Of a stretch of DNA of 64,000 nucleotides, positions 50,044 through 61,320 are shown piece after piece; positions within the stretch are counted from its first letter, which is position 1; the number at the start of each line of letters is the position of its first letter. The stretch comes from an uncultured Pelagibacteraceae bacterium (GTDB taxonomy: Bacteria; Pseudomonadota; Alphaproteobacteria; Pelagibacterales; Pelagibacteraceae). The stretch spans positions 50,465-114,464 of the forward strand of contig CACBIY010000004.1 of NCBI GenBank assembly GCA_902539445.1, given 5' to 3'. The translations under genes and the position numbers were made by a program. Under the pieces are notes generated by a model. That model ran no database searches. It worked only from the letters and a program-made list of their open reading frames with translations, and was not told the origin of the DNA.

Positions 50044-50823
50044 TTAAATATTGGCTGTTGCTAACATTTTCTTTATTTCAGCAATTGCTTTTGCAGGGTT
50101 TAAACCCTTAGGGCATGCACTAGTACAGTTCAAAATAGTATGACAACGATACAATTTAAGTTCATCTGCTACTTTTTTTAATCTAGCTTGTCTTTCCTCA
50201 TCTCTACTATCAATAATCCATCTATAAGCTTGTAATAAAACTGCTGGTCCTAAGTACTTATCTCCATTCCACCAATAACTTGGGCAAGAAGTAGAACAAC
50301 ATGCGCACATAATACATTCATAAGCACCATCAAGCTTAGCTCTATCTTCTTTTGACTGAATTAACTCAGCTGACTCAGATTTTGAACTTGATTTTAACCA
50401 AGGTTCAATAGATTTATATTGCTTGTATAATCCATCTAAATCTCCGATTAGATCTTTTTTAACTTTTAAGTGTGGCAACGGATAAATATCAATATCTCCA
50501 TCAATATTTTCATGAGGAGTTGTGCAAGCAAGACCATTTTTACCGCCTATGTTCATTGCACACGATCCACATACACCGTGAGCACATGATCGTCTGTAAG
50601 CAAGGGTGGGGTCTATTTCATTTTTAATTTTATTTAAAATATCCAATACTTTAGATGGACAGTTATCCATATCAACTTCATAAGTGTCGATTCTTGGACC
50701 TTCTCCTGAAGATGGATCCCATCTATATACATTAACTTTTCTTAAATTTTTTGAGCCTGTTTTGTCCTTAAAATATTTACCTTTTTTTGTTTTGGAATTC
50801 TCAGGTAAACTGATTTGCACCAT
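50044..50823 (-). CDS. sdhB: Succinate dehydrogenase iron-sulfur subunit
   Basis: The 259-residue subunit carries three iron-sulfur clusters: 2Fe-2S at [21 protein letters not shown] (split by family spacing), 4Fe-4S at [16 protein letters not shown], and 3Fe-4S with [17 protein letters not shown]. It passes electrons from SdhA to quinone in the membrane anchors. It overlaps sdhA by one base and is last in sdhCDAB. Confidence 0.97.
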   Translation of the reverse strand: MVQISLPENSKTKKGKYFKDKTGSKNLRKVNVYRWDPSSGEGPRIDTYEVDMDNCPSKVLDILNKIKNEIDPTLAYRRSCAHGVCGSCAMNIGGKNGLACTTPHENIDGDIDIYPLPHLKVKKDLIGDLDGLYKQYKSIEPWLKSSSKSESAELIQSKEDRAKLDGAYECIMCACCSTSCPSYWWNGDKYLGPAVLLQAYRWIIDSRDEERQARLKKVADELKLYRCHTILNCTSACPKGLNPAKAIAEIKKMLATANI

Positions 50824-52598
50824 TAATATACTCTCTCCTGAGGTGGAAAATACTGTACTTCATTGGTTAATGTAGACTTATGAACATCTCTATAACTTAT
50901 TTTTGATTTTTTTCCATCACACCAAGCTAATGTATGTTGCATAAACTTCTCATCATCTCTTTTTGGATAATCTTCTCTTGCATGAGCTCCTCTACTTTCT
51001 TTCCTATTATAAGCGGAGTCAACTGTCACAACAGCTTGTCTAATTAAATTATCAAATTCTAAAGTTTCTACTAGGTCAGTATTAAATATTAATGATTTAT
51101 CTTTAACTGATAAAGAATCCAATCCATCAAATGTTTGTCGTATTTCATCAACACCCTCTTTAAGTGTTTTCTCTGTTCTAAAAACCGCACATTTTGATTG
51201 CATTGTTTTTTGCATGGACAGTCTTAGTTCAGCAGTACCAATATCTCCATCAGAGTTTCTAATCTTATCAAAACGATCTAAACATTTTTGAGTTTCTGAC
51301 TCACTGATCTCCTCATGTGGTGTACCAGGTTTAATTAGTTCAGCAGCTCTTTTTGCAGCTGCTCTTCCAAAAACAACAAGATCAATCAAAGAGTTAGAGC
51401 CCAATCTATTTGCTCCATGAACTGAAACACAAGCTGCTTCCCCTATAGCCATAAGTCCTGGAACAGTTTTTTCAGAACCATTTACAGTCAAAACTTCCGC
51501 TTTATAATTTGTTGGTATACCACCCATGTTATAATGAACTGTAGGTACAACTGGAATTGGCTCCTTAGTAACATCTACATTGGCAAATAATCTTGCTGCA
51601 TCTGTAATACCTGGCAATCTACTTTCTATAATTTCTTTATCTAGATGACTTAAGTTCAAATGAACATGATCTTGATCTTTTCCAACTCCTCTTCCTTCAT
51701 TAATTTCAATAGACATTGACCTACTTACAACATCACGTGATGCTAAATCCTTAGCTTTAGGCGCGTATCTTTCCATAAATCTTTCGCCTTTAGAATTTGT
51801 AAGATAACCTCCTTCACCTCTCGCACCTTCTGTTATTAAGGTACCGTGTCCATAAATTCCGGTTGGATGAAATTGCACAAATTCCATGTCTTGTAACGGT
51901 AGACCTGCTCTTAGCACCATTGCATTTCCATCACCAGTGCATGTATGAGCAGATGTTGCAGAATAGTAAACTTTTCCGTAGCCGCCTGTAGCTATAATAA
52001 CAATATGAGATCTAAATCGATGAATAGTTCCATCATTTAAATTCCATGCTATCAATCCTTTACATTCCCCATCTTTCATTAAAAGATCGAGAGCAAAATA
52101 CTCAATAAAAAACTCTGTCTTATGTTTTAAAGCTTGACCATATAAAGTGTGCAAAATTGCGTGTCCTGTTCGATCGGCTGCAGCACATGTTCTTTGGACT
52201 ATTCCATTTCCATAATTTTTGGTCATACCACCAAAAGGTCTTTGATAAATTTTGCCATCCTCTGTTCTGCTAAATGGGACACCATATTTTTCCAATTCAA
52301 TGACTGCTTTAGGAGCTTCTTTACAAAGGTACTCAATGCTATCTTGGTCTCCTAACCAATCTGCTCCTTTTACAGTATCATACATATGCCAACGCCAGTC
52401 GTCTTCGCCCATGTTTCCAAGGGCAGCTGAAATTCCACCTTGCGCAGCAGAAGTATGACTTCTTGTTGGAAATACTTTTGAAATACATGCAGTTTTTAAT
52501 CCTGCTTCACTTAAACCAACAGCGGCTCTTAAGCCAGAACCACCAGCACCTAGGACTACAACGTCGTATTCATGATCTATTATTTTATATGAACTCAT
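50823..52598 (-). CDS. sdhA: Succinate dehydrogenase flavoprotein subunit
   Basis: The 591-residue subunit oxidises succinate to fumarate with covalently bound FAD. FAD-binding [16 protein letters not shown], the FAD-linked His in [38 protein letters not shown] and the C-terminal [13 protein letters not shown] are present. It overlaps sdhD by four bases and sdhB by one. Confidence 0.98.
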   Translation of the reverse strand: MSSYKIIDHEYDVVVLGAGGSGLRAAVGLSEAGLKTACISKVFPTRSHTSAAQGGISAALGNMGEDDWRWHMYDTVKGADWLGDQDSIEYLCKEAPKAVIELEKYGVPFSRTEDGKIYQRPFGGMTKNYGNGIVQRTCAAADRTGHAILHTLYGQALKHKTEFFIEYFALDLLMKDGECKGLIAWNLNDGTIHRFRSHIVIIATGGYGKVYYSATSAHTCTGDGNAMVLRAGLPLQDMEFVQFHPTGIYGHGTLITEGARGEGGYLTNSKGERFMERYAPKAKDLASRDVVSRSMSIEINEGRGVGKDQDHVHLNLSHLDKEIIESRLPGITDAARLFANVDVTKEPIPVVPTVHYNMGGIPTNYKAEVLTVNGSEKTVPGLMAIGEAACVSVHGANRLGSNSLIDLVVFGRAAAKRAAELIKPGTPHEEISESETQKCLDRFDKIRNSDGDIGTAELRLSMQKTMQSKCAVFRTEKTLKEGVDEIRQTFDGLDSLSVKDKSLIFNTDLVETLEFDNLIRQAVVTVDSAYNRKESRGAHAREDYPKRDDEKFMQHTLAWCDGKKSKISYRDVHKSTLTNEVQYFPPQERVY

Positions 52599-52918
52599 AA
52601 GCTGGAGATTAATATAATTGTAATTAGAGGAATTACTACTGCTGATGCATATAAAAGCTTATTTGCGACACTTTTGATTTTATCATTTTTAATATAATCC
52701 TCAAAAACCTCACTTATACTTAAAGCTGAAAAAAAATAGGCATTTATTATAAAAATACTAAATAAAAATTTAGATAAGGGCTCTGTAAAAAATTCTATTA
52801 AATTTAAGTATTCTTTATCATAAATCATTGTGAAATTTAAAATAAACCATGTCATCAATGGCACTAGCAAAACTCCACTAATCTTTAAAAAAATCCATTT
52901 TTTAGTCGCACTAATCAT
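52595..52918 (-). CDS. sdhD: Succinate dehydrogenase membrane anchor subunit SdhD
   Basis: This 107-residue protein has three predicted membrane helices (about 10-30, 48-67 and 84-105). HHxD-type haem motifs are weak by eye, as is common for this poorly conserved subunit. The call rests mainly on its place between sdhC (4-base overlap) and sdhA (4-base overlap). Confidence 0.82.
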   Translation of the reverse strand: MISATKKWIFLKISGVLLVPLMTWFILNFTMIYDKEYLNLIEFFTEPLSKFLFSIFIINAYFFSALSISEVFEDYIKNDKIKSVANKLLYASAVVIPLITIILISSL

Positions 52919-53304
52919 ACTAAATAAAAATTTTTTCCTAATGTAAAAAAAATAATCGTCAAAATTATTGATCCAAATATTACTATTAAACCCGTAATCC
53001 TAGTTATCTTCAGTTCAAAACCATAACCTAGATCCATTATCAAGTGTCGAATTTCACTTAATATTTGAAATGAAAAGGACCATGTGATTCCCAAAATGAT
53101 AAATTTTCCAAATAATGATTTTAAAAATAAATTAATTGCTTCATAATTATTTTCACCAAGAAGAAGTAAACAAGACCAAATGCAAATAAAAGTAATTCCA
53201 ATAATATTTATTACTCCTGTAATTCTATGAGTAATGGAAACCAAAGAGGAAATATGCCATCTATAAATTTGAATATGTGGCGATAGAGGAGGTTTATTTT
53301 CCAT
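52915..53304 (-). CDS. sdhC: Succinate dehydrogenase cytochrome b556 subunit SdhC
   Basis: This 129-residue subunit has three membrane helices and the family opening PLSPHIQIYRW followed by SLVSITHRITG, which contains the conserved Ser/His/Arg of the quinone site. A likely haem ligand His is in EIRHLIMDLGYG. It is first of sdhCDAB, and its start overlaps the 3' end of asd by 11 bases. Confidence 0.94.
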   Translation of the reverse strand: MENKPPLSPHIQIYRWHISSLVSITHRITGVINIIGITFICIWSCLLLLGENNYEAINLFLKSLFGKFIILGITWSFSFQILSEIRHLIMDLGYGFELKITRITGLIVIFGSIILTIIFFTLGKNFYLV

Positions 53305-54301
53305 AAAAATTATTTTTAATTAATGTTTCAGCTATTTCAACTGCATTCAATGCAGCGCCTCTTAAAAGATTATCAGATACAATCCACAAATTTAATCCAT
53401 TTTTTATTGTTTTATCTTCTCTAATCCTTGAAATAAAAGTTTCATCTTTTCCTTCTGCCTCTAATGGTGTCGAGTAACCTCCATCAATTCTTTCATCAAT
53501 TACTTTGCAACCATCAAAACTGTTCAATGCTTTTTTTATTTGTTCTAATGAAAAAGTTTTCTCAAATTGAATATTTACCGACTCTGAGTGAGAAACAGAT
53601 ATTGGTAACCTAACACATGTTGCTGTTAGATCGATTTTGTCATCTAAGATTTTTTTAGTCTCGTTTCTCATTTTTAATTCTTCTTTCGTGTAGCCATCTT
53701 CTGAAAAAACATCAATATGTGGAATTGCGTTAAAAGCAATTGGTTTTGTAAAATTTTCAGATTTAATATCTTTACCATCTAAAGCTAATTTAGTTTGTTT
53801 AATCAATTCATCCATTGATGCTTTACCAGCACCAGAAACAGATTGGTATGTTGAAACAACTATTCTTTTAATTACAAATAAATCATGTAATGGTTTTAAT
53901 GCGATTACTAATTGCGCTGTTGAACAATTAGGATTTGCAATAATATTTTTTTTAATATTGTTCAAAGCATCTGAATTTACTTGTGGGACTATCAAAGGAA
54001 CGTCCGGATCCATTCTAAAAAAACTAGAGTTATCAATTACTAAACAATGCTTGGCTGCTTTTTCAGCAAATTTTTCAGAAATTTTACCACCTGCTGCAAA
54101 AAAAGCGATTTTAACTTTGGAAAAATCAAAATTTTCTAATTCACTCACTATAATATCTTTACCTTGAAAATGAATTTTTTTTCCAGCGCTTTTAGACGAA
54201 GCAACTAAGTAAAGATTTCCTAAAGTAAGTCCTTTTTTTTCAAGAACTTCCAGAGTTTTTCTTCCAACATTACCTGTTGCTCCTACTATTGCAATATTCA
54301 T
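53294..54301 (-). CDS. asd: Aspartate-semialdehyde dehydrogenase
   Basis: Asd reduces aspartyl phosphate to aspartate semialdehyde, feeding lysine, DAP, threonine and methionine synthesis. The 335-residue protein has the NADP motif VGATGNVGRKTLEVL, the catalytic cysteine in ANPNCSTAQLV, YQSVSGAGK and the substrate Arg region CVRLPISVSHSE. It lies between dmdA (15-base gap) and sdhC (11-base overlap). Confidence 0.96.
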   Translation of the reverse strand: MNIAIVGATGNVGRKTLEVLEKKGLTLGNLYLVASSKSAGKKIHFQGKDIIVSELENFDFSKVKIAFFAAGGKISEKFAEKAAKHCLVIDNSSFFRMDPDVPLIVPQVNSDALNNIKKNIIANPNCSTAQLVIALKPLHDLFVIKRIVVSTYQSVSGAGKASMDELIKQTKLALDGKDIKSENFTKPIAFNAIPHIDVFSEDGYTKEELKMRNETKKILDDKIDLTATCVRLPISVSHSESVNIQFEKTFSLEQIKKALNSFDGCKVIDERIDGGYSTPLEAEGKDETFISRIREDKTIKNGLNLWIVSDNLLRGAALNAVEIAETLIKNNFYGK

Positions 54302-54316
54302 GATGTAGGGTTTATA

Positions 54317-55426
54317 CTAGATGAAAGGTAAATCGCAAACTTTTACAGCTATTAAATTTCCATCAATTTCCAATAATCCTGTAGCAGATGCTTTACAATG
54401 TGGCTCATTTATCATTGCAATACCTATAGACTTTTTAAAATGAGGTGAATAACAGGCAGATCTTAAATCACCAATTAAATTTCCTTTTTCATCTTTAATA
54501 TTGAGAGATTTAGTTAAATTAATTTTGCTAATATCAATTTGAACACCCATTAATTTTCTTTTGATCCCGTCTTTTTGAATCTTTTTCAGTTTTTCCTTAC
54601 CTAGGAAATCTATATCTGTATCCAGATTTACATACTTTTCAAAACCACATTCAAATGGATTATCATTATTGTCAAAATCGTTTCCATAAGAAAGTAAACC
54701 ACTTTCTATTCTTTCAATTAAATTTGGACATCCAGCTTTTACATTGAATTCTTTTCCTAATACAAAGAGTTGATCATATAAATCTAATCCGGATTTAGTA
54801 TTTTCAACATAGATCTCAAAACCTCCTTGTTTTGACCAACCAGATCTAGCAATTAAATGTTTTACACCCTTATAATCATAATAATTAAATCCAAAAAATT
54901 TTAACTCTTTTATCCCCTCACCAAAAATTTTTTCCATCAAATCAAAAGATTTGGGCCCTTGAATTGCTAGGATATCAACATTAGGCTCAAAAATTTTTAC
55001 ATTGAATTTATTGCCTGATGCTAATCCTTTTGCAAAAAAAATAACATCGGAGTCAGCAATTGAGATCCACCATCTATCTTCAGCTAGCTTTAAAATAACT
55101 GGATCATTTACTAAATTTCCACTTTCATCAATTATTGGGCAATAATAACATCTGCCGATTTTGGAATTGGATAAATCTCTACAGGTCATAAGTTGAACAA
55201 GTTTCGCTGCATCATTGCCTGAAATTTCAACCTGTCTTTCTGCTGATACATCCCATACTTGAACATTTTTTTTTAAATGATCACAAGATTCTTCTAAAGA
55301 TCCAAATGCTGCTGGTAACAGCATATGATTATAAACTGTGTACGCAGTCACACCTTGATTTTCAACTCTTGAAGTATACGGAGTACTTCTCACTCTTCTT
55401 GATTTAGCTATTGGATAACTTTTCAT
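54317..55426 (-). CDS. dmdA: Dimethylsulfoniopropionate (DMSP) demethylase
   Basis: DmdA moves a methyl group from DMSP to tetrahydrofolate, giving methylmercaptopropionate and 5-methyl-THF. The protein is a GcvT-fold member of 369 residues, the length typical of SAR11 DmdA. The opening [20 protein letters not shown] and [11 protein letters not shown] and [11 protein letters not shown] match DmdA rather than GcvT or sarcosine enzymes. [21 protein letters not shown] and [13 protein letters not shown] follow. The dmdC/dmdB-like genes just upstream support the call. It overlaps the hydrolase gene by four bases. Confidence 0.92.
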   Translation of the reverse strand: MKSYPIAKSRRVRSTPYTSRVENQGVTAYTVYNHMLLPAAFGSLEESCDHLKKNVQVWDVSAERQVEISGNDAAKLVQLMTCRDLSNSKIGRCYYCPIIDESGNLVNDPVILKLAEDRWWISIADSDVIFFAKGLASGNKFNVKIFEPNVDILAIQGPKSFDLMEKIFGEGIKELKFFGFNYYDYKGVKHLIARSGWSKQGGFEIYVENTKSGLDLYDQLFVLGKEFNVKAGCPNLIERIESGLLSYGNDFDNNDNPFECGFEKYVNLDTDIDFLGKEKLKKIQKDGIKRKLMGVQIDISKINLTKSLNIKDEKGNLIGDLRSACYSPHFKKSIGIAMINEPHCKASATGLLEIDGNLIAVKVCDLPFI

Positions 55427-56199
55427 TTATTTAAGAATTCTAAAATCTTTTCTCTCATTTCGAATGCTTTTTCAATCATTATCATATGGCCACATCCTTT
55501 GATCACGTGAGTAGTTGAATTTTTAATCAAATTAGAGAATTTTTTTCCTGACTCTAAATTAACCATTTTATCTAATTCTCCAAATATAAGCATCGATGGT
55601 AGATCAATTTCTTTTGCAGCCTCAGAGCCATTTAAATAATTGTTACATGCATTTAAATCAACAGCCAAAATTTCACTTATATCTCTCGGCGATTGAATGA
55701 TTTTTTCTACTGGGTTACCACCAATAAACTTTTTTGAACCCTCATATCCCCATTTCATCATTAATTTAACAGCGTCTGAGTGTCCGCTTTGAGCTAATTC
55801 AATTAAATCTGGATGTACCGGCATTTTATTTGAACCTCCAACAAAAACTAATTTTTTTAGTCTTTCTTTATATCTTGAAGAATATTCGAGTATTTCTAAA
55901 CATCCTTGAGAATGACCAACTAAAATTAAGTTTTTTAATTTTAATTTATCAAATACTTTTTCCATCCAATCAGCAATTTTTTCAACACTATCTAAGCAAG
56001 GACCATCTGAATTTCCATGTCCAGGTAAATCTATAGATAATACATTATAATTTTTTGATGAAAAAAATTGTTCAGCTAGCGACCAGACAATATGTGAGAG
56101 ACCACTTCCATGTAAAAATACTATCGTATCTTTATTTGTATCTATACCCTGGCCAGAGTCGGATGCATGAATGTTTTTGTTTTCTAGTTGGAATATCAA
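55423..56199 (-). CDS. Alpha/beta hydrolase of unknown substrate in the dmd cluster
   Basis: This 258-residue alpha/beta-hydrolase-fold protein has an intact triad by eye: Ser97 in GHSQG, Asp210 in GELDKMV, and His238 in GCGHMI, plus the oxyanion segment HGSG at 30-33. It lies between dmdB-like (8-base gap) and dmdA (4-base overlap), so it is co-translated with DMSP genes. No signal peptide is seen. It might be an esterase or thioesterase for a pathway intermediate, but nothing in the sequence names a substrate. Confidence 0.8.
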   Translation of the reverse strand: MIFQLENKNIHASDSGQGIDTNKDTIVFLHGSGLSHIVWSLAEQFFSSKNYNVLSIDLPGHGNSDGPCLDSVEKIADWMEKVFDKLKLKNLILVGHSQGCLEILEYSSRYKERLKKLVFVGGSNKMPVHPDLIELAQSGHSDAVKLMMKWGYEGSKKFIGGNPVEKIIQSPRDISEILAVDLNACNNYLNGSEAAKEIDLPSMLIFGELDKMVNLESGKKFSNLIKNSTTHVIKGCGHMIMIEKAFEMREKILEFLNK

Positions 56200-56207
56200 T
56201 TATTTTC

Positions 56208-57824
56208 CTAAAATTTTTTTCTTAACTCAAATTTTTGAATTTTACCTGTTGAAGTCTTTGGTAATTCACAAAAAACAACTTGTTTCGGCACTTTAAAACC
56301 AGCAAGAGTTTCTTTGCAAAAACTTATTAATTCTTTTTCTGTAACTGGTTTATCTTGGACCATCTCAATAAATGCACATGGGACTTCGCCCCATTTTTCA
56401 TCTGGTTTTGCTACTACTGCTGCAATAGAAACTGATGGATGCTTTGCTAAAGTGTTTTCTATTTCGATTGAAGAAATATTTTCACCTCCAGAAATAATGA
56501 TATCTTTCGATCTGTCTTGAATTTTAACATATCCATCTGGATGCATAACTGCCAAATCTCCAGAATGAAACCATCCACCACTCATAGCTTTGTCTGTAGC
56601 ATTTTTATCCTTGAAATAACCCTTCATAACGACGTTTCCTTTAATCATAATTTCACCAATCGTTTTTCCATCTTTTGGAACTTCTTTCATAGTTTCAGGG
56701 TCCATAACTGTGATCCCCTCTGTATTAGGATATCTTACACCTTGTCTTGCCTTTATTTCATTTTGTTTTTCTTCATCAAATTCATTCCAAGAATCGTTCC
56801 AAGCACATTGAGTAACATGGCCATAAGTTTCTGTTAATCCATAGACATGCATTACCTCAAATCCAAGCTCTTTCATTTTTTTAAATATAATACTTGGTGG
56901 TGGTGCACCAGCAGTTAATACATAAACTTTTTGTTTTAATTTTTTTCTATCCGACTCTGGAGCTCCGGTGATCATATTCAATACAATCGGTGCTCCACCA
57001 AAATGGGTAACATCATATTTATCAATTAATTCAAATATTTTTTTTATATCAATATTTCTTAAACAAATAGTTCTTCCATTTAACATAGGGACAGTCCATG
57101 GATAACCCCAACCATTACAATGAAACATAGGTACAATTGTTAAAAAATTTAACCTGTTTGGCATATTCCATGCAACTGCACTTCCGGTTGACATTAAATA
57201 TGATCCTCTATGATGATAAACTACACCTTTAGGGTTTCCAGTTGTTCCTGAAGTATAACTAAGTGATAATGCTTGCCATTCATCCTCTGGCATTTTCCAA
57301 TCAAAATTTTCATCACCAGTGTTTAAAAAACTCTCATATTCTAATTCTCCAATTTGCTCACACTTAGATTGGTCTGCAAATTTATCATTGATATCGATTA
57401 TTATGATTTTTCTTTTTAAAGTATTTAAGGCCTTTTTAACCTCAACATGAAGTTGCCTATCAACAACTAAAACTTTTGCCTCACTATGTTCTAAAATATA
57501 CGCAATTGTCTTAGCATCTAATCTTATATTAATAGTATTAAGAACTGCACCTGTCATAGGAACCGAATAGTGTCCTTCAAAAATTTCAGGGGTATTAAAA
57601 GCTAAAAATGAAACAGTATCACCCTTACTAACTCCAATTTTATTAAGTGCACTAGCAAATTTTACAGTACGTTTATAAACTTGAGCCCAAGTATATTTCC
57701 TATCTTCATAAATAACTGCTTCATAATTGGGATAAATCTCATAAACTCTTTTCAAAAAAGTCAAAGGTGTTAATGGAACATAATTTGCATCATTTTTATT
57801 AAGATTAGTTTCGTAATGGCTCAT
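56208..57824 (-). CDS. dmdB: Acyl-CoA synthetase, probable methylmercaptopropionate-CoA ligase
   Basis: This 538-residue adenylate-forming enzyme has the AMP-binding motif SYTSGTTGNPKGVVYHH, HVYGLTETYG, GWFHSGDLAVMHPDGY and the C-terminal Lys in KTSTGKIQKFELR. It belongs with medium/short-chain acyl-CoA ligases, the group of DmdB. Position directly after the dmdC-like gene (no gap) and upstream of dmdA argues for methylmercaptopropionate as substrate. Close paralogues act on other fatty acids, so the specific role is inferred from context. Confidence 0.82.
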   Translation of the reverse strand: MSHYETNLNKNDANYVPLTPLTFLKRVYEIYPNYEAVIYEDRKYTWAQVYKRTVKFASALNKIGVSKGDTVSFLAFNTPEIFEGHYSVPMTGAVLNTINIRLDAKTIAYILEHSEAKVLVVDRQLHVEVKKALNTLKRKIIIIDINDKFADQSKCEQIGELEYESFLNTGDENFDWKMPEDEWQALSLSYTSGTTGNPKGVVYHHRGSYLMSTGSAVAWNMPNRLNFLTIVPMFHCNGWGYPWTVPMLNGRTICLRNIDIKKIFELIDKYDVTHFGGAPIVLNMITGAPESDRKKLKQKVYVLTAGAPPPSIIFKKMKELGFEVMHVYGLTETYGHVTQCAWNDSWNEFDEEKQNEIKARQGVRYPNTEGITVMDPETMKEVPKDGKTIGEIMIKGNVVMKGYFKDKNATDKAMSGGWFHSGDLAVMHPDGYVKIQDRSKDIIISGGENISSIEIENTLAKHPSVSIAAVVAKPDEKWGEVPCAFIEMVQDKPVTEKELISFCKETLAGFKVPKQVVFCELPKTSTGKIQKFELRKKF

Positions 57825-59588
57825 TTAATTGAACTTGAAATTCATTATATTTGAACTTCCAGAGATTGCAGACTTATAATGATGTTCAGCTCTAGGTAAT
57901 ACTTTATCAAAATAAAATCTAGCAGTGTCTATTTTATCATTATAAAAATTTTTATTTTCCTCATAATCTTTGAAACTTACCTCTAAAACCTTAATCCATG
58001 CATATGCAATAGATACATAACCTAAAGTTTTAAGATAATCATTAGCTGCTGCACTAACATCATCTTTTGATGTAGTTGCTTTATCTGTCATCCAATCACT
58101 AAATTTTTTAAGAGTGTCTAAATTCTTATTAAATTCTGATAAAAATGGTTTAATTTTTTCATCTTCGGTTTCACACTCTGACTTAACCTGGTCTAAAAAT
58201 CTATTTATTATATTGCCGTTTTTATTTGATAATTTTCTGAAAACTAGGTCTGAAGCTTGAACCGAATTTGTACCTTCATAGATAGGTGTAATTCTATTAT
58301 CTCTATATAATTGTTCTATTCCTTGATCTTTAGTGTATCCGTATCCACCATGTATTTGCATAGCATCACTTGTGATTTCCATTGCCAAATCTGTGAATAA
58401 CGATTTTACAACAGGAGTCATGAGGGAAACATAATCTGAGGCTTCCTGACGAGTTTTTTCGTCTGGATGATTTAAACTTACTTCTGTTTGTTGTGATAAC
58501 CAAAAACATAAAGCTCTTTCACCTTCAATAATTGATTTCATATTTAGTAGGGTTCTTCTAATGTCAGCATGTTCAATTATAAAATCTGCACTATTTTTTG
58601 AATTAGAATTATTAGACTTTCCTTGTTTTCTTTCTTTCGCGTAAGTTAGCGAATTTTGATAAGCAATTTCAGAAATACCTAAACCTTGTATACCAACTAC
58701 TATTCTTTCAAGATTCATCATAGTAAACATTGCGCTTAATCCTTTTTCTTTAGCACCTATCATATACCCAGTAGCATCATCAAAATTTAATACACAAGTC
58801 GCTGATCCCTTTATTCCCATCTTGGTCTCTATTGAACCTGTAGATATACCATTTCTAGGTCCGATTGTTCCATCATCTTTAACCAGGAATTTTGGGACTA
58901 AAAATAAACTTATTCCTTTTGTGCCTGCTGGAGAGTCATCTGCTCTTGCCAAAACTAGATGAATAATATTCTCGGTTAAATCATGATCACCAGATGTAAT
59001 AAATATTTTTTGACCACTTATTTTATAAGTTCCGTCAGTTTGTTTTCTGGCTTTTGTTCTTAATAAACCCAAATCGGTACCACATACTGGCTCAGTTAAA
59101 CACATAGTGCCGCTCCATTTTCCCTCAACTATTTTGGGTAAATATTTATTTTTTATATCGTCTGTAGCATGATGATTAATACAATTATATGCACCTATAC
59201 TTAGTTCACTGTATAATTTAAAAGACAGACTTGCTGAGGAAAGCATTTCATCAAAAAATGCACTTACAGTTTTTGGCATACCTTGACCCCCATATTTTGG
59301 ATCACAAGATAGTGAAGTCCATCCGTCCTCAATATATTTTTTGTAAGCTTCTTTATAACCTGGTGGAGTTCTTACTACTCCATTTTCTAAAACTGCAGGA
59401 TTTTCGTCACCAGCTTTAGCTAATGGTAAAATTAAATTTTGATTAATCTTCGCTGCCTCCTGCAAAATATCTTTTACTAAATCAATGGTTACCTCTTTAT
59501 ATTTTTCTAACTCATTATATTTTTGATTATTTCTAAGTTTCTCAAATAGAAACATCATATCATCAACAGGAGCGGTATAGCTTGGCAT
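57825..59588 (-). CDS. dmdC: Acyl-CoA dehydrogenase, probable methylmercaptopropionyl-CoA dehydrogenase
   Basis: This 587-residue FAD enzyme is of the long acyl-CoA dehydrogenase type with a C-terminal extension, the type used as DmdC. GTMCLTEPVCGTDLG (flavin/substrate), GQKIFITSGDHDL and QIHGGYGYTKDQGIEQLYRD with GTNSVQASDLV carry the core signatures; the likely catalytic Glu lies in PIYEGTNSVQ. It is first of dmdC-dmdB-hydrolase-dmdA and follows leuB by 26 bases. Role in DMSP breakdown is inferred from this order. Confidence 0.82.
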   Translation of the reverse strand: MPSYTAPVDDMMFLFEKLRNNQKYNELEKYKEVTIDLVKDILQEAAKINQNLILPLAKAGDENPAVLENGVVRTPPGYKEAYKKYIEDGWTSLSCDPKYGGQGMPKTVSAFFDEMLSSASLSFKLYSELSIGAYNCINHHATDDIKNKYLPKIVEGKWSGTMCLTEPVCGTDLGLLRTKARKQTDGTYKISGQKIFITSGDHDLTENIIHLVLARADDSPAGTKGISLFLVPKFLVKDDGTIGPRNGISTGSIETKMGIKGSATCVLNFDDATGYMIGAKEKGLSAMFTMMNLERIVVGIQGLGISEIAYQNSLTYAKERKQGKSNNSNSKNSADFIIEHADIRRTLLNMKSIIEGERALCFWLSQQTEVSLNHPDEKTRQEASDYVSLMTPVVKSLFTDLAMEITSDAMQIHGGYGYTKDQGIEQLYRDNRITPIYEGTNSVQASDLVFRKLSNKNGNIINRFLDQVKSECETEDEKIKPFLSEFNKNLDTLKKFSDWMTDKATTSKDDVSAAANDYLKTLGYVSIAYAWIKVLEVSFKDYEENKNFYNDKIDTARFYFDKVLPRAEHHYKSAISGSSNIMNFKFN

Positions 59589-59614
59589 AGTATGACTTTA
59601 AGATAATTAATTAA

Positions 59615-60721
59615 TTATTGCAATTTTGAAATGATCGCATCACCCATTTGAGAAGTAGAAACCTCTTTCATTTTATCAGACATTATATCTTTTGTTCTTA
59701 ATCCATCATTAAGCGCCTCTTGTACAGCCTTTTCTAAGGCCTCTGCCTCTTTATCTAAATCTAAAGAATATCTTAGTGCCATGGCAAAACTCAAAATTGA
59801 GGCAATAGGATTTGCAACTCCTTTTCCAGCAATGTCTGGAGCTGAACCATGAATAGGTTCATACATAGCTCTCATTTCACCATCTTTGTTTTTTGCACCT
59901 AATGATGCAGAAGGTAGTAATCCAAGAGAACCTGTTAACATAGAAGCCTCATCTGATAACATGTCACCAAATAAATTATCAGTTAAGATTACATCAAATT
60001 GTTTTGGGTTTCTTACTAATTGCATTGCACAATTATCAGCCAACATATGACTTAACTCAACATCCTTATAATCTTTATCATGTAATGATTGCACTTCTTC
60101 TTTCCAAAGTTGACCCGCTTCCATTACATTAGATTTTTCACAAGATATGACTCTATTTGATCTTTTTTTAGCTAAGTCAAAAGCAACTCTAGCTACTCTA
60201 ATAATTTCACTACTAGTATAAGTATGAGTGTTTACTCCTTTTCTTTCTCCATTTTCTATTGGTTTAATTCCTCTTGGTTCACCAAAATATACTCCACCAG
60301 TTAATTCTCTAACTATTAAAATATCTAAACCTGATACAATTTCTGGTTTTAAAGTTGAAGCGTTTACCAATTGTTCAAAGCATATTGCTGGCCTTAAATT
60401 AGCAAAAAGTTTTAGTTCTTTTCTAAGTTTTAAAAGAGCTCTCTCAGGTTTTTTTGAAAATTCTACACCATCCCATTTTGGTCCACCAACTGCACCTAAC
60501 ATTATTACAGCGCTCTCTAATGCTTTATAAAAAACTTCATCAGTAAGAGGTGTTCCATGCTTATCAAAAGAAATTCCTCCAACTAAATCCTCATCAATTT
60601 CAAAATCTAAAGATTTTTTATCATTAAACCAATTGATTACTTTTTTAACCTCTGCAATCACTTCAGGACCTATTCCATCACCTGGTAACAATAACACTCT
60701 TCTTTTTTTAACTTTAATCAT
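59615..60721 (-). CDS. leuB: 3-isopropylmalate dehydrogenase
   Basis: LeuB oxidises 3-isopropylmalate to the leucine keto-acid precursor. The 368 residues include [25 protein letters not shown] [28 protein letters not shown] and [24 protein letters not shown], plus [14 protein letters not shown]. It overlaps the end of leuD by eight bases in the leuC-leuD-leuB order. Confidence 0.97.
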   Translation of the reverse strand: MIKVKKRRVLLLPGDGIGPEVIAEVKKVINWFNDKKSLDFEIDEDLVGGISFDKHGTPLTDEVFYKALESAVIMLGAVGGPKWDGVEFSKKPERALLKLRKELKLFANLRPAICFEQLVNASTLKPEIVSGLDILIVRELTGGVYFGEPRGIKPIENGERKGVNTHTYTSSEIIRVARVAFDLAKKRSNRVISCEKSNVMEAGQLWKEEVQSLHDKDYKDVELSHMLADNCAMQLVRNPKQFDVILTDNLFGDMLSDEASMLTGSLGLLPSASLGAKNKDGEMRAMYEPIHGSAPDIAGKGVANPIASILSFAMALRYSLDLDKEAEALEKAVQEALNDGLRTKDIMSDKMKEVSTSQMGDAIISKLQ

Positions 60722-61319
60722 TAAACACCCAGGGCTTTTTGACTTTTAAATCTTTTTCAAAAATTTCTATTTTATCAGATTTTTTTAATGAAAGAGCTAT
60801 ATCGTCTAATCCTTCTAACAAACACTTTTTTTTAAACGAGTCTACTTTAAATTTTAATTCATTATTTCCAAAAATAACTTTTTCTTCCTTAAGATCTATA
60901 AAAATTTCTTCTTTTCTTTTTGCGTACTCTGATAACTCTTTAATTTTATCATCATCTAAAATTATTGGTAAAATTCCATTTTTAAAACAGTTGTTATAAA
61001 AGATATCTGCAAAACTAGAGCTTATCACACACGTGATACCGAAGTCTAATAATGCCCATGGAGCGTGTTCTCTTGAAGAACCACAACCAAAATTTTTTCC
61101 AGCAATTAGAATTTTTGAGTTATTGTAAGGATCTGTGTTTAAAACAAAATCATTTATTTCTTTACCTTGATCGTCATATCTCATCTCAAAAAATAAATTT
61201 TTACCCAGTCCAGTTCTTTTAATTGTTTTTAAAAATTGTTTTGGAATAATCATATCTGTATCAATATTAACTATTGGCAAATACGCTGGTATACTCCTCA
61301 AGGTGTTAAATTTTTGCAT
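60714..61319 (-). CDS. leuD: 3-isopropylmalate dehydratase small subunit
   Basis: LeuD pairs with LeuC to isomerise 2- to 3-isopropylmalate. The family motif [13 protein letters not shown] and [14 protein letters not shown] are present. I chose the ATG at 61319, which lies one base after the leuC stop and begins MQKFNTL, matching the family start; it gives 201 residues. An upstream start at 61349 would overlap leuC and add ten residues of no match. Confidence 0.95.
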   Translation of the reverse strand: MQKFNTLRSIPAYLPIVNIDTDMIIPKQFLKTIKRTGLGKNLFFEMRYDDQGKEINDFVLNTDPYNNSKILIAGKNFGCGSSREHAPWALLDFGITCVISSSFADIFYNNCFKNGILPIILDDDKIKELSEYAKRKEEIFIDLKEEKVIFGNNELKFKVDSFKKKCLLEGLDDIALSLKKSDKIEIFEKDLKVKKPWVFND

Positions 61320-61320
61320 G

